A DNA stretch of 64,000 bases from Paenibacillus sp. FSL H7-0357. GTDB taxonomy: Bacteria; Bacillota; Bacilli; Paenibacillales; Paenibacillaceae. Both the position numbers and the translations under genes were made by a program. Numbering within the stretch: the first letter of the stretch is position 1; the number at the start of each line of letters is the position of its first letter. Location: assembly GCF_000758525.1 (NCBI RefSeq), contig NZ_CP009241.1:2170001-2234000 (forward strand), read 5' to 3'. Shown piece after piece: positions 8,431 to 17,040 of the stretch. The notes beneath the pieces were generated by a model that saw only the letters and a list, made by a program, of their open reading frames with translations, was not told the DNA's origin and did not search any database.

Positions 8431-10171
8431 GTGGGAAGGAGACGGGCTTCCGTTGCAGCGGCGTGCCCGCATCCTTGTAGCCGGTACAGGCAGCGGTTCG
8501 GGAAAAACGACTGTAACACTTGGGCTGATACGGGCGTTTGCCCGGCAGGGACTGAATGTACAGGGCTTCAAATGCGGCCCGGATTACATTGATCCGGCCT
8601 ATCATGCCGCTGTCACCGGACGATCCCCCCGGAATCTTGATTCCTGGATGACCTCAGGCGAGTATTTGCTGGAGTACTTTCTGCGCTCCTCAGCGGAAGC
8701 GGATCTTTCGGTGATCGAAGGGGTCATGGGGCTGTATGACGGCAAAGAAGCGACAGGGCTAACCGGCTCAACCGCCGAGATTGCCATCCTGACAGAAAGT
8801 CCGGTTTTGCTGGTGCTCGATGTCCGCAGCATGGGCCGCAGTGCGGCGGCAATAGTACTGGGCTTCCAGCAGCTGGAGCTGCGCGTACGTATTGCCGCAG
8901 TTATCGTGAACCGCTGCGGCAGCGCCAGCCATTACCAGACGGTGAAGGCGGCGATTGAAGCTGCCTGTGGAATTCCCGTGCTGGGCTGGCTGCTGCGGGA
9001 TAGCGGGCTCGACATTCCGGAGCGGCATTTGGGCCTGCTGCCCGCCGTTGAGCGGGGGGAGCTGGAGCCCTTGTTCGACCGTGCCGCCGATCTGCTGGCG
9101 GAGGGCACCGACCTCTCGGCGCTGCTGCAGCTTGCCGGAGCAGCGCCCCCGCTGCGGCATCCGCTCCTCTTACCGGAGATCCCGCTGGCAGAGATCTCCC
9201 TGTTTGGTGACCCTCCACAGGGCGGGTCGCCAGCTGAAGACTACCCGGTGGCGGCGTCCGGATGCCTGCGTGAAGATCAACCGGCAGGCATCGCGGAAAC
9301 AGGATTACCAACTAATCCTGCTCCCGATTTGCACCTTTCCCGGGGTGTGGAAAGTGAACGGGCAGCTGCTTCCCAGCGGCCAGACCAACCGGAAATCGCT
9401 AGCAAATCCGCTGCGATATTCCCAGCCGTATCTCCAAGTAGCCATCTTCCCATCGCTCCGTCACTCGCGTCAGCCAGCTACCAGCCGCCGGTTCACCCCA
9501 TCCATCCGTCCCTTGTACCAGCCGACTACCGCCCGGTTCTTGCCGTTGCCCATGATGCGGCATTTAATTTCTATTACACCGACAATCTGGAGCTGTTGGT
9601 TCGAGCCGGTGCAAGACTGGCTGAATTCAGCCCGCTGCGCGGCGAGGGCATTCCGCCGGATGCGGACGGCATCTATATCGGCGGCGGGTTTCCCGAAGAG
9701 TTCGCTTCTGTGATCGCGGGGAACAAGGCTTTCCTGAACGGCATCCGGTCAGCTGCGGCGGGCGGAATGCCGCTCTATGCCGAATGTGGCGGCTATATGG
9801 TACTGGCCCGCAGTCTGACCGACCGCAGCGGGAACTTGCATGAGATGGCCGGGATTATTCCGGCCCATACGGTTATGCAGGAGCGTCGTGCGGCGCTTGG
9901 TTACCGGGAAGTTACCGCGATCCGGGACTGCCTGCTGCTGCAGCAGGGAGAGACGCTGCGCGGACATGAATTTCATTACTCCGTCATGAGTTATGACCAT
10001 GGAGAGCCGAGGACCTTTGCGTATGAGAGCAAAGGGAGGGGCGGCAGCCAGCCGGAAGGTTATGTAAGCGGCAATGTGATGGCAGCTTATGCCCATATTC
10101 ATCTGGCTTCTTATCTGCCGGCCGCCGCACGGTTTGTCGCAGCATGCCGGGCCTATCATGAACGTAAGTAA
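8423..10171 (+). CDS. cbiA: Cobyrinic acid a,c-diamide synthase with long internal linker
   Basis: Amidates carboxylates a and c of cobyrinate using ATP and glutamine. The N-terminal ATPase domain has the P-loop AGTGSGSGKTTVTLGL and KCGPDYIDPAYH. The C-terminal class I glutaminase domain has LYAECGGYMVLARSL with the nucleophile Cys and HEFHYS. Between them lies a Pro/Ala/Ser-rich, probably disordered stretch of about 130 residues, making the protein about 582 residues instead of the usual ~460. AGGGGAGG ends 9 bases before the ATG at 8423; a second ATG at 8417 is 3 bases from it and less likely. The start overlaps the cbiG stop. It is the last gene of the operon. Confidence 0.93.
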   Translation: MYEWEGDGLPLQRRARILVAGTGSGSGKTTVTLGLIRAFARQGLNVQGFKCGPDYIDPAYHAAVTGRSPRNLDSWMTSGEYLLEYFLRSSAEADLSVIEGVMGLYDGKEATGLTGSTAEIAILTESPVLLVLDVRSMGRSAAAIVLGFQQLELRVRIAAVIVNRCGSASHYQTVKAAIEAACGIPVLGWLLRDSGLDIPERHLGLLPAVERGELEPLFDRAADLLAEGTDLSALLQLAGAAPPLRHPLLLPEIPLAEISLFGDPPQGGSPAEDYPVAASGCLREDQPAGIAETGLPTNPAPDLHLSRGVESERAAASQRPDQPEIASKSAAIFPAVSPSSHLPIAPSLASASYQPPVHPIHPSLVPADYRPVLAVAHDAAFNFYYTDNLELLVRAGARLAEFSPLRGEGIPPDADGIYIGGGFPEEFASVIAGNKAFLNGIRSAAAGGMPLYAECGGYMVLARSLTDRSGNLHEMAGIIPAHTVMQERRAALGYREVTAIRDCLLLQQGETLRGHEFHYSVMSYDHGEPRTFAYESKGRGGSQPEGYVSGNVMAAYAHIHLASYLPAAARFVAACRAYHERK

Positions 10172-10276
10172 GCCAGATATTTACCAGCTATGACAAAGGA
10201 CAAAACAGCTGCTCCGGTTAAACAGGGGATAGCGTGTAATGTCCTTTTTTTCGGAAAACAGAAGTATGTCAACCGC

Positions 10277-10305
10277 TTGTCATAACCCTGCAACCCACGT
10301 ATAAT
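10277..10305 (+). promoter_or_regulatory. Sigma-A-type promoter for the ROK kinase gene
   Basis: TTGTCA (10277-10282), 17-bp spacer, TATAAT (10300-10305). An imperfect catabolite-response-like palindrome (gagagcgcttca, about 10313-10324) sits at the expected transcription start; it departs from consensus at about three positions. Confidence 0.75.
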
Positions 10306-10391
10306 AAAGGCAAGAGAGCGCTTCAATATTGTATAACTACCGGTAGAGCCGGTTAACGGCCAGCCGTTCATGGAGAAGGGGGAACACTGCA

Positions 10392-11273
10392 GTGAAATTG
10401 TTGGGAGCGATTGAAGCAGGGGGAACGAAGTTTGTATGCGGAGTGGGGAATGAGGACGGGACGATAATCGACCGGGTCAGCTTTCCAACGACAACGCCCG
10501 AAGAGACGATGGGACTCGTGATCGATTATTTTGGCAATAAACAAGTCGACGCCATCGGCATCGGCTCATTTGGACCCATTGATCCGGTGCTGGGAAGCCC
10601 TACGTATGGATATATTACGACGACTCCGAAACCTCACTGGGGACAATATAATTTGGTAGGAGCCGTAGGCGGACAATTCAATGTGCCGATCGGTTTTGAT
10701 ACGGATGTGAATGGAGCAGCGTTGGGTGAATACAAATGGGGCGCGGCTCAGGGGCTGGACAGCTGTCTTTATATTACCGTTGGCACAGGCATCGGGGCCG
10801 GGGCAGTGGTCGGCGGTGAGCTGATTCACGGCTTATCCCATCCTGAAATGGGGCATATTCTCGTGCCGCGCCATCCGGAGGACAACTTTGCAGGCTTTTG
10901 CCCTTATCATGGGGATTGCCTAGAAGGCCTGGCCGCAGGTCCGGCGATCGGCAGCCGTTGGGGCCAGCCGGCAGGCGAACTGCCTGCGGATCACCCGGCT
11001 TGGGCCATGGAGGCCCATTATCTGGCGCATGCACTAATGAATTATGTGCTTATTCTGTCTCCGCAGAAGATCGTTATGGGCGGCGGTGTCATGAAGCAAA
11101 GTCAGCTGTTCCCGTTAATCCATGCCAAGCTGCAAGAGTTGCTGGGGGGTTATGTGCAGCATCCTGCGCTGAATGAAGGCATCAGCAACTATGTTGTTTC
11201 ACCACAGCTTGGAGACAATGCCGGACTGTCCGGAGCGCTTGGATTAGCCAAAATGGCATTGGACAGAGCCTAA
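10392..11273 (+). CDS. ROK-family fructokinase
   Basis: ATP-dependent sugar kinase resembling Bacillus GmuE/ScrK fructokinases. The phosphate loop GAIEAGGTKFVCGVG is at the N-terminus, and the ROK zinc site is visible as HPEMGHILVPRHPED followed by CPYHGDCLEG. The GTG start follows AGAAGGGGGA. It stands alone with its own promoter and is followed by a hairpin terminator. Fructose is the likely substrate by similarity; other hexoses or mannose are possible. Confidence 0.85.
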   Translation: MKLLGAIEAGGTKFVCGVGNEDGTIIDRVSFPTTTPEETMGLVIDYFGNKQVDAIGIGSFGPIDPVLGSPTYGYITTTPKPHWGQYNLVGAVGGQFNVPIGFDTDVNGAALGEYKWGAAQGLDSCLYITVGTGIGAGAVVGGELIHGLSHPEMGHILVPRHPEDNFAGFCPYHGDCLEGLAAGPAIGSRWGQPAGELPADHPAWAMEAHYLAHALMNYVLILSPQKIVMGGGVMKQSQLFPLIHAKLQELLGGYVQHPALNEGISNYVVSPQLGDNAGLSGALGLAKMALDRA

Positions 11274-11342
11274 CACAAAAAGAGATTGACTGTTCGGCAA
11301 TCTATGGTATCCTAGGATTTAACAGTATAGCATTTAAGAGGG

Positions 11343-11381
11343 AGCACCTCTTTCACGTTCAGCGTGAGAGAGGTGCTTTTT
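11343..11381 (+). terminator. Rho-independent terminator after the ROK kinase
   Basis: The stem AGCACCTCT...AGAGGTGCT is extended by TTCACG/CGTGAG and ends in a T run. A promoter-like TTGACT-N16-TATCCT (11286-11313) lies just before it, so a short independent transcript is also possible. Confidence 0.8.
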
Positions 11382-11482
11382 GTGCGTTCAAGGGGTCTAT
11401 ATAGCAGTCGTGCTCTATAGATTGGAAGCTCCGGCGTTGACGCGATCATGCTTGCTGTAAGACGAGGAAGGTAGGGATCGGG

Positions 11483-12499
11483 ATGCAGATCGTATTTATG
11501 AACCGGTTGTCGAGAATGTCAGGGGCGGACCAGGAAGCGTTTGCCCAGCTATGGATTGGCGAGGAAGAAGGCAGTTGGAGTGTGGGCTGGCGCGATTTTT
11601 CCGGAGCCGAGGAGCTGAGCGACAATATTTGGTATGAGGGCGGCTCATGGAATGAGATGTTATGTGTATACAGGCATGAGCTGGCGGTAAAGATGGGGGA
11701 CGGCTACCGTCCGTTAATCGACGGCGTATTCCATGAAGAAGAGGGTCTGAACAGCCGTAATCAGGAGCAGCTCAAGCTGCAGCATTACAGCGAACAGCAC
11801 GCTAACGAAGCCATCTATGAGGAGCTCTGCGCCTGGCGCAGGGGCAGGGCATCCAGTGAGCGCAAAGCGCCTTATATTCTGGCCAGCAACCGTCTGCTGC
11901 GGATGCTCAGCGCATTTCTTCCCCGCACGCCGGAGGAACTGCTGCAAATCCCGGGGGTCGGCGAGGGAAAGGCTTCGCAATACGGGGCCGAATGGCTGAA
12001 CATCACTTCGGGAGCTTCGCGTGATCACAGTTATCCGCTGAGCTGGGTCAACGAGGCTGTTGAAGAGGAAGCTTTCAGCTCATGGCTTTATAAGCAGAAA
12101 GAGCTTAAGTACAAGAAACAGCTGGAACGGTTGCGGCTGCGGCGCATAGTGCTCCAGGGGATTGAAAACGGCCTGGGAATGGACCAGCTCAAAACGACGA
12201 GCGGGGTTAGCCGCCGTGAAGTGCTCGAAGCGGTAGAAGAACTGGAGAAGGACGGATATTCCGTGGAGAAGCTGATTGAGCTGGAACTACAGGGAATTTC
12301 ACCAAACGAGCAGGACAGTATATGGACCGCTTATGAACTGTTGGGGGATTCCTTCCTGAAGCCTGTGCTGTATAAAACGTACGGAGAGGAATTTTCACCT
12401 GCCGAAGGGCTGGATATGTATTATGAACGGCTGCGGCTGATCCGGATCCGTTTCCGGCGCGGTACGGAGAGCGGAGTGGAGATGGCTACGGGGTTTTAG
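11483..12499 (+). CDS. Stand-alone HRDC-domain protein of unknown function
   Basis: Residues about 105-180 form an HRDC helical bundle of the kind found at the C-terminus of RecQ helicases and RNase D (YILASNRLLRMLSAFLPRTP, then LLQIPGVGEGKASQYG). A basic linker (KQLERLRLRR) and a segment resembling an RQC/helix-turn-helix (DQLKTTSGVSRREVLEAVEELEKDGY) follow. There is no helicase or nuclease domain. The first 100 residues are Trp/Glu-rich and unrecognised. Nucleic-acid binding is likely from the fold; the job is unknown. Confidence 0.75.
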   Translation: MQIVFMNRLSRMSGADQEAFAQLWIGEEEGSWSVGWRDFSGAEELSDNIWYEGGSWNEMLCVYRHELAVKMGDGYRPLIDGVFHEEEGLNSRNQEQLKLQHYSEQHANEAIYEELCAWRRGRASSERKAPYILASNRLLRMLSAFLPRTPEELLQIPGVGEGKASQYGAEWLNITSGASRDHSYPLSWVNEAVEEEAFSSWLYKQKELKYKKQLERLRLRRIVLQGIENGLGMDQLKTTSGVSRREVLEAVEELEKDGYSVEKLIELELQGISPNEQDSIWTAYELLGDSFLKPVLYKTYGEEFSPAEGLDMYYERLRLIRIRFRRGTESGVEMATGF

Positions 12500-12554
12500 A
12501 ATAAGGCTTTCGATGCCGGGGCGAAATGGAGTTGCCTAAGCGAAAGAATTGTAG

Positions 12555-12604
12555 CTAAGCGGGATTTTCCCCTTGCAGGAGAGAGTTCCGCTTAGGTTTT
12601 TTTT
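12555..12604 (+). terminator. Rho-independent terminator after the HRDC gene
   Basis: CTAAGCGG pairs with CCGCTTAG across a 27-base loop and is followed by eight or more T. An additional upstream CCTAAGCG (12535-12542) could compete for the same right arm. Confidence 0.8.
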
Positions 12605-12716
12605 CGATTTGTATTACAAAATATGCAAACAGGGTAATGAACATTAACCTTTAGGCAGATGATCAAAGGGGATTTGCGGATTGCCGCTGAACATATTCTG
12701 GATTGGAGCTGTATAC

Positions 12717-13013
12717 ATGAATGTTTTACAATGGCTTGAAGTGTGGTATTCACGGCAATGTGACGGAGATTGGGAACACAGCCAGGTTGTCAGCATCACG
12801 ACACTTGATAATCCCGGGTGGTCTGTTGACATTTTTCTGGGGGGAACTGAACTGGAGGATAAAGGTTTTGAACTGCTGAATATTGACAGGTCGGATCTCG
12901 ACTGGGTATACGGCAAGGTAAGCGATAATATTTTCCAGGGAAGAGGAGGAGTGAACAATTTAGAAGAGATCCTACAAATATTTCAGCAATGGGCAATGCT
13001 TAACGAAGATTAG
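12717..13013 (+). CDS. Imm53-family immunity protein, orphan
   Basis: A 98-residue protein matching the Imm53 pattern: LQWLEVWYSRQCDGDWEHS, then TLDNPGWSVDIFLGGTEL, ending in a helical NLEEILQIFQQWA. Such proteins neutralise polymorphic toxins delivered between cells. The frame extends upstream, but GGAG 8 bases before the ATG at 12717 and the family length fix the start. No toxin or secretion gene is adjacent, so it may be an orphan protecting against neighbours' toxins (inference). Confidence 0.78.
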   Translation: MNVLQWLEVWYSRQCDGDWEHSQVVSITTLDNPGWSVDIFLGGTELEDKGFELLNIDRSDLDWVYGKVSDNIFQGRGGVNNLEEILQIFQQWAMLNED

Positions 13014-13041
13014 GAAATGATGCTATTCAGCTTCTTCTAAA

Positions 13042-13086
13042 CAAAAAGACGAAGGCTTCCATTCCCTTGCGGTACCGGTGCCTTCG
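13042..13086 (-). terminator. Terminator of corA
   Basis: CGAAGGC...GCCTTCG stem with a TCTTTTTG run on the minus-strand side, between the convergent Imm53 gene and corA. Confidence 0.75.
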
Positions 13087-13110
13087 CCTAGCGTATTCGT
13101 CCGTTGTTGT

Positions 13111-14046
13111 TCATAGCCAATCCTTTTTGCGGAAAACAAACAGCATCCCGCAGCCGAGCGTCACCATAACGGCAATAACGCCATAGTAGCCGTACTCTGA
13201 ATGGGTCTCGGGAATATTGTCAAAGTTCATCCCGTAGATCCCGGTAATTACGGTCAGCGGCATGAATATCGTTGTAATGGCTGTAAATACTCTCATAATT
13301 TCGTTGGCACGGTTGGCAATACTCGATTGGTATGCCTCGCGCAAGTTGCCCATAAGATCGCGGTAGGTCTCGAAGGTTTCAGAGATTTTGACCGCATTTT
13401 CATAAATATCGCTAAAATACTTCTGCAGCTGGTCATCGATCAGGCGGAGGTCTTTTTTATTTAGGGTGTTGATAACCTCTTTCTGCGGTCCAAGCATCTT
13501 CTTCAGCCAGAGAATTTCGCTGCGCAGACCGATAATCTCGCTAAGATGCGATTTCTTGGTATGCATAAGAATATCCTCTTCCAGCTTCTCAATCCGCACT
13601 TCAATCCGGTCGCCGACGGAGAAATAGTTATCCACGACAGTGTCGATCAGATGGTACAGGAAGCGGTCCGGCTCGCTGACCTCCTGCTCCCACAGGATGG
13701 GTTTCAGCACACGCAGTTCATGGATCTTTTGTTTGGTGACGGTAATAATGTAATGTCTGCCGAGAAACACGTTCAGTGCACGGAGGAAAATCTCCTCGTC
13801 ATCAAAACGGATACTGTTGACAACTATAAAATAATGGCTTTCATAAATTTCAATCTTCGGGCGCTGCTCCTCTTCGCTGAGGCAATCCTCAACGGCCAGG
13901 TCATGCAGATTGTATAGGGGCTGAAGCAGCTCCAAATCCTCAACATCCGCATCAATCCAGTAGAAGCCCTCTGTAGGGGCTGTCAGTGTTTCTTCAATAT
14001 CCTCAATAGTTGTAAAAACCCCTGCGTTCACCAGCCGGATTTTCAT
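13111..14046 (-). CDS. corA: CorA-family magnesium/cobalt channel
   Basis: A 311-residue CorA with a soluble N-terminal alpha/beta domain, a long helical stalk, and two C-terminal membrane helices with the signature GIYGMNF at the pore entrance, ending in FRKKDWL. It moves Mg2+ (and possibly Co2+, fitting the nearby B12 operon) down its gradient. AAGGAG sits 8 bases before the ATG at 14046; a GTG three codons upstream overlaps that site and is unlikely. It is preceded by an unusually long leader with a promoter, small ORF and terminator, described separately. Confidence 0.93.
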   Translation of the reverse strand: MKIRLVNAGVFTTIEDIEETLTAPTEGFYWIDADVEDLELLQPLYNLHDLAVEDCLSEEEQRPKIEIYESHYFIVVNSIRFDDEEIFLRALNVFLGRHYIITVTKQKIHELRVLKPILWEQEVSEPDRFLYHLIDTVVDNYFSVGDRIEVRIEKLEEDILMHTKKSHLSEIIGLRSEILWLKKMLGPQKEVINTLNKKDLRLIDDQLQKYFSDIYENAVKISETFETYRDLMGNLREAYQSSIANRANEIMRVFTAITTIFMPLTVITGIYGMNFDNIPETHSEYGYYGVIAVMVTLGCGMLFVFRKKDWL

Positions 14047-14103
14047 CTGATTCACTCCTTCTGTCCCCGGTCTTCTCCAGGGAGATGCTAATTAAAGCAC
14101 AGA

Positions 14104-14201
14104 GAAAAAAATCAGCTTGGCCGGTGGTACAATCAATGAATCAGGCCAAATGACGTTTCGAGAGCATGAAGAAGAACTGCTCCCGCCGCCGGCAAGCTGA
14201 T
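14104..14201 (-). promoter_or_regulatory. Attenuator-type terminator in the corA leader
   Basis: Minus-strand RNA: arm AUCAGCUUG-CCGG (14201 to 14188) pairs with CCGG-C-AAGCUGAU (14124 to 14111), 13 bp with one bulge. The long loop contains a minor GAGCA/UGCUC stem. Seven U follow directly (14110-14104). It lies about 58 bases before the corA start and within the corA transcript, so it must be conditionally bypassed. Confidence 0.75.
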
Positions 14202-14261
14202 GTTAATCCTGTGTGGTAGCTCACTTTGCACGCTTAACTGCGCACCCGGGTCGCCTTCCAT
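14133..14261 (-). CDS. Putative 42-residue leader peptide upstream of corA
   Basis: ATG at 14261 preceded by GAGGTGA with a 7-base spacing. The peptide begins MEGDPGAQLSVQSELPHRIN and ends TSFGLIH. It contains the upstream arm of the leader terminator at about codons 21-25, and its stop precedes the downstream arm. Translation through it would therefore block terminator folding. No sequence similarity was recognised. Function as a sensing leader peptide is inference from the arrangement; it might be a chance ORF. Confidence 0.5.
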   Translation of the reverse strand: MEGDPGAQLSVQSELPHRINISLPAAGAVLLHALETSFGLIH

Positions 14262-14310
14262 TCTTCTCTCACCTCTTCTTTTCGTCATTTATGGTATGAA
14301 ACACTTGTCT

Positions 14311-14339
14311 AGTATAACGCCGGGGTATGCCTCTTTCAA
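14311..14339 (-). promoter_or_regulatory. Promoter of the corA leader transcript
   Basis: On the minus strand: TTGAAA (14339-14334), 17-bp spacer, TATACT (14316-14311). Expected start near 14304, giving an untranslated leader of about 258 nt. Confidence 0.7.
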
Positions 14340-14435
14340 GCAAAATTCTTTTCACTTTCAGGGGCTCTTTAGCATTGTATGGACTTGACGAAAAGGAGGT
14401 TCATGATTTAAAGTGAATTTTAAGAAAAACAACGT

Positions 14436-14463
14436 TTGACATTTTAGATTTTTCTAACTGAAT
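14436..14463 (+). promoter_or_regulatory. Probable promoter of the metA riboswitch transcript
   Basis: Perfect -35 TTGACA at 14436-14441. The best -10 in range (CTGAAT, 16-bp spacer) is weak. Placed just before the riboswitch aptamer. Confidence 0.55.
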
Positions 14464-14471
14464 ACAGCTAA

Positions 14472-14608
14472 ATCTTATCAAGAGCAGGTGGAGGGACTAG
14501 CCCGATGAAACCCGGCAACCGGCGTGTGAACGCACGGTGCTAATTCTTGCGGAAGCTTTGCAGGGGATATTTGAATCCCGGCAGAAGTTCTCTGGCAGAT
14601 GAGAGAGG
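14472..14608 (+). ncRNA. SAM-I (S-box) riboswitch
   Basis: All conserved blocks of the S-box are visible in order: CTTATCAAGAG, GGTGGAGGGACTAGCCC, GATGAAACCCGGCAACC, GGTGCTAATTCTTGC, and the closing strand CAGATGAGAGAGG. It binds S-adenosylmethionine and, with the downstream terminator, switches off metA-metI when SAM is plentiful. Confidence 0.96.
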
Positions 14609-14629
14609 CACATATGACTGCAAATCTAT

Positions 14630-14660
14630 GACCTTTCTCGCCCGAGAAAGGTCTTTTTTG
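14630..14660 (+). terminator. Expression-platform terminator of the SAM riboswitch
   Basis: GACCTTTCTCG/CGAGAAAGGTC perfect stem with a 2-base loop, followed by TTTTTT. The competing antiterminator would use the closing strand of the aptamer stem. Confidence 0.92.
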
Positions 14661-14723
14661 GTTGTATTTTAAACACAAGCCGTATTAGCGGCACTCAAAT
14701 TCAGTTAAGGAGTGGACACAACA

Positions 14724-15641
14724 ATGCCAATTAAAATTCCCGACAGCTTGCCGGCCAAAGAGGTATTATCCGGGGAGAATATCTTTGTAATGGATGAAAG
14801 CCAGGCCTTCCACCAGGACATCCGCCCCTTGAGAATCGCTATTCTGAATTTAATGCCGACTAAGGAAACGACGGAAACGCAGCTGCTGCGCCTAATCGGA
14901 AACTCGCCGCTTCAGGTTGATGTGATTCTGCTGCATCCCAGCTCCCATACCTCCAAGAACACTTCGGCAGAGCACTTGAAGAGCTTTTATAAAACCTTTG
15001 ACGAAATCAGCCACCGCCGTCTGGATGGATTAATTGTTACCGGCGCCCCGGTAGAACAGATGGAGTTCGAGGATGTGAACTACTGGGAAGAGCTGAAAGA
15101 AATCTTCGAATGGAGCAAACACAACGTTACTTCGACCATGCATATCTGTTGGGCTGCCCAGGCAGGATTGTATCACCACTTTGGAGTGCGCAAGGTTAGC
15201 TTGGATGAGAAATGCTTCGGAGTTTTCCCGCACACCCTGAGCCATAATAACGTCAAGCTGCTGCGCGGATTTGACGAAGTGTTCCATGTTCCACATTCCC
15301 GCCATACCGACATTTCCCGTGAGGATATCCTCGCTAATCCGGATCTGCAGATTTTGGCCGAATCGGAGGAAGCCGGAATTTATCTGGTAGCAACACATGA
15401 CGGAAGACAGATTTTCGTTACCGGTCATTCTGAATATGATCCTTTTTCCCTCAAATGGGAGTATGACCGGGATGCAGCCAAGGGGATGGATGTCGCACTG
15501 CCGAAGCATTACTATCCAAAGGATGATCCGCAGCGCACACCGCCGGCCGTCTGGCGGGCCCATGCCAACTTATTGTTTGCCAATTGGCTCAATTACTATG
15601 TATACCAGGAGACCCCTTACGATATTGGTCCAATAATTTAA
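14724..15641 (+). CDS. metA: Homoserine O-acetyltransferase (MetA family)
   Basis: First committed step of methionine synthesis. The start [15 protein letters not shown] matches other MetA proteins; an in-frame GTG upstream overlaps the AAGGAG site and is rejected. The catalytic set Cys142 ([10 protein letters not shown]), His235 and Glu237 ([10 protein letters not shown]) is present. Residue 111 is Glu, which in this family is associated with acetyl-CoA rather than succinyl-CoA as donor. Length 305. It is under the SAM riboswitch and followed by metI. Confidence 0.94.
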   Translation: MPIKIPDSLPAKEVLSGENIFVMDESQAFHQDIRPLRIAILNLMPTKETTETQLLRLIGNSPLQVDVILLHPSSHTSKNTSAEHLKSFYKTFDEISHRRLDGLIVTGAPVEQMEFEDVNYWEELKEIFEWSKHNVTSTMHICWAAQAGLYHHFGVRKVSLDEKCFGVFPHTLSHNNVKLLRGFDEVFHVPHSRHTDISREDILANPDLQILAESEEAGIYLVATHDGRQIFVTGHSEYDPFSLKWEYDRDAAKGMDVALPKHYYPKDDPQRTPPAVWRAHANLLFANWLNYYVYQETPYDIGPII

Positions 15642-15706
15642 AAGAGAAGACGTTAGCTGCTTCACACCATATAGAAATGATTACACCACATTTAGGAGGC
15701 TTACAG

Positions 15707-16885
15707 ATGGACGAGAAACTTAGGATTGAAAGCAGACTGGCGCAAATTGGCTCGCAGGAAGATCCCGGTACAGGGGCAGTAAATTATCCGATTTATAATG
15801 CAACGGCATTCCGCCACCCTAGACTCGGACAAAGCACAGGTTTTGACTACAGCCGCACCAAAAGCCCAACCCGCTCCGTGCTGGAAGAGGCGGCTGCGGA
15901 GCTGGAATCCGGGGACGCCGGTTTTGCCTGCAGCTCCGGGATGGCTGCGCTGACCACAGTGTTTGCGCTGTTCGGGCATGGTGACCATCTGGTGGTCTCG
16001 CTGGATCTGTACGGGGGCACATACCGGCTGCTGGAGCGGATTCTGTCCAAGTACGGGATCACCGCCTCCTATGTGGATACAAACGATCTTGATGCGCTGG
16101 AAGCGGCACGCCTTCCGAATACGAAGGCTGTATTTATTGAAACCCCGACCAATCCGCTGATGATGATTACGGATGTATCAGCCGTGTGTACGTGGGCCCG
16201 CCGCCATGGGCTGCTCACAATCGTAGACAATACGCTGCTTACCCCGTTCTTCCAGCGTCCGCTGGAGCTCGGCGCGGATATTATTGTCCACAGTGCCACC
16301 AAATATCTGGGTGGCCATAACGATGTCCTTGCGGGTCTTATCGTTACCAAGGGCACCGAGCTGTCGGCAGAAATGGCCATTCTGCATAACTCTCTGGGTG
16401 CAGTGCTTGCACCAAATGACAGCTACCAGCTGATGAAAGGCATGAAGACGCTGGCCCTGCGTATGGAGCGGCATGAGAGCAATGCGCTGGAATTGGCTCA
16501 TTATCTGCTGGAGCACCCGGCTATTGCAGAGGTATTCCATCCGGGGTTGCCTGATCACCCGGGCTACGAGATTCAGAACCGCCAGTCCTCGGGCAACACC
16601 GGGATCTTCTCCTTCAAGGTAAAAGACGCCAGATATGTGGAGCCGCTGCTCCGCCATATCCGCCTGATCGCCTTCGCCGAAAGCCTGGGCGGTGTCGAGT
16701 CGCTGATGACCTATCCGGCGGTGCAGACCCATGCCGACATTCCGGTCGAAATTCGCGATGCCGTAGGCGTGGATGACCGCCTGCTGCGCTTCTCCGTCGG
16801 AATAGAGCATGTGAATGATCTGAAGAGCGATCTCGGCCAGGCGCTGGAAGCAGCGCGGATCGAGCTTGAGGAAGCTGCGAATTAA
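15707..16885 (+). CDS. metI: Cystathionine gamma-synthase / O-acetylhomoserine (thiol)-lyase
   Basis: Cys/Met metabolism PLP enzyme of 392 residues that uses the O-acetylhomoserine made by MetA. The PLP lysine is K199 in HSATKYLGGHND; other family motifs are YSRTKSPTR, ACSSGMAALTT and ESLGGVESLMTYPA. The ATG at 15707 has AGGAGG 7 bases upstream; the frame also runs back into metA but without a usable ribosome site. MetI is preferred by operon position, though MetB/MetC activities cannot be separated by eye. Confidence 0.9.
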   Translation: MDEKLRIESRLAQIGSQEDPGTGAVNYPIYNATAFRHPRLGQSTGFDYSRTKSPTRSVLEEAAAELESGDAGFACSSGMAALTTVFALFGHGDHLVVSLDLYGGTYRLLERILSKYGITASYVDTNDLDALEAARLPNTKAVFIETPTNPLMMITDVSAVCTWARRHGLLTIVDNTLLTPFFQRPLELGADIIVHSATKYLGGHNDVLAGLIVTKGTELSAEMAILHNSLGAVLAPNDSYQLMKGMKTLALRMERHESNALELAHYLLEHPAIAEVFHPGLPDHPGYEIQNRQSSGNTGIFSFKVKDARYVEPLLRHIRLIAFAESLGGVESLMTYPAVQTHADIPVEIRDAVGVDDRLLRFSVGIEHVNDLKSDLGQALEAARIELEEAAN

Positions 16886-17040
16886 GGGAAACAACAGGGA
16901 TGAGCGAGAATGAAAAATCGTTAAAATCCGCTGTCCAACTGCTTCATTTCGGCGGGGGAATCGACCGGAAAGCGAGTCGGTCGAAGACCCTATCACTGAT
17001 CTGGACCAGGTTCTCGCAGGCAAATGATAAAGGATACAGG

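Noticed and set aside
14047-14310. Known Mg2+ (M-box), Mn2+ (yybP-ykoY), fluoride or c-di-AMP riboswitch upstream of corA
   Set aside because: None of the conserved sequence blocks of these classes could be found by reading the minus strand; an Infernal scan would be decisive.
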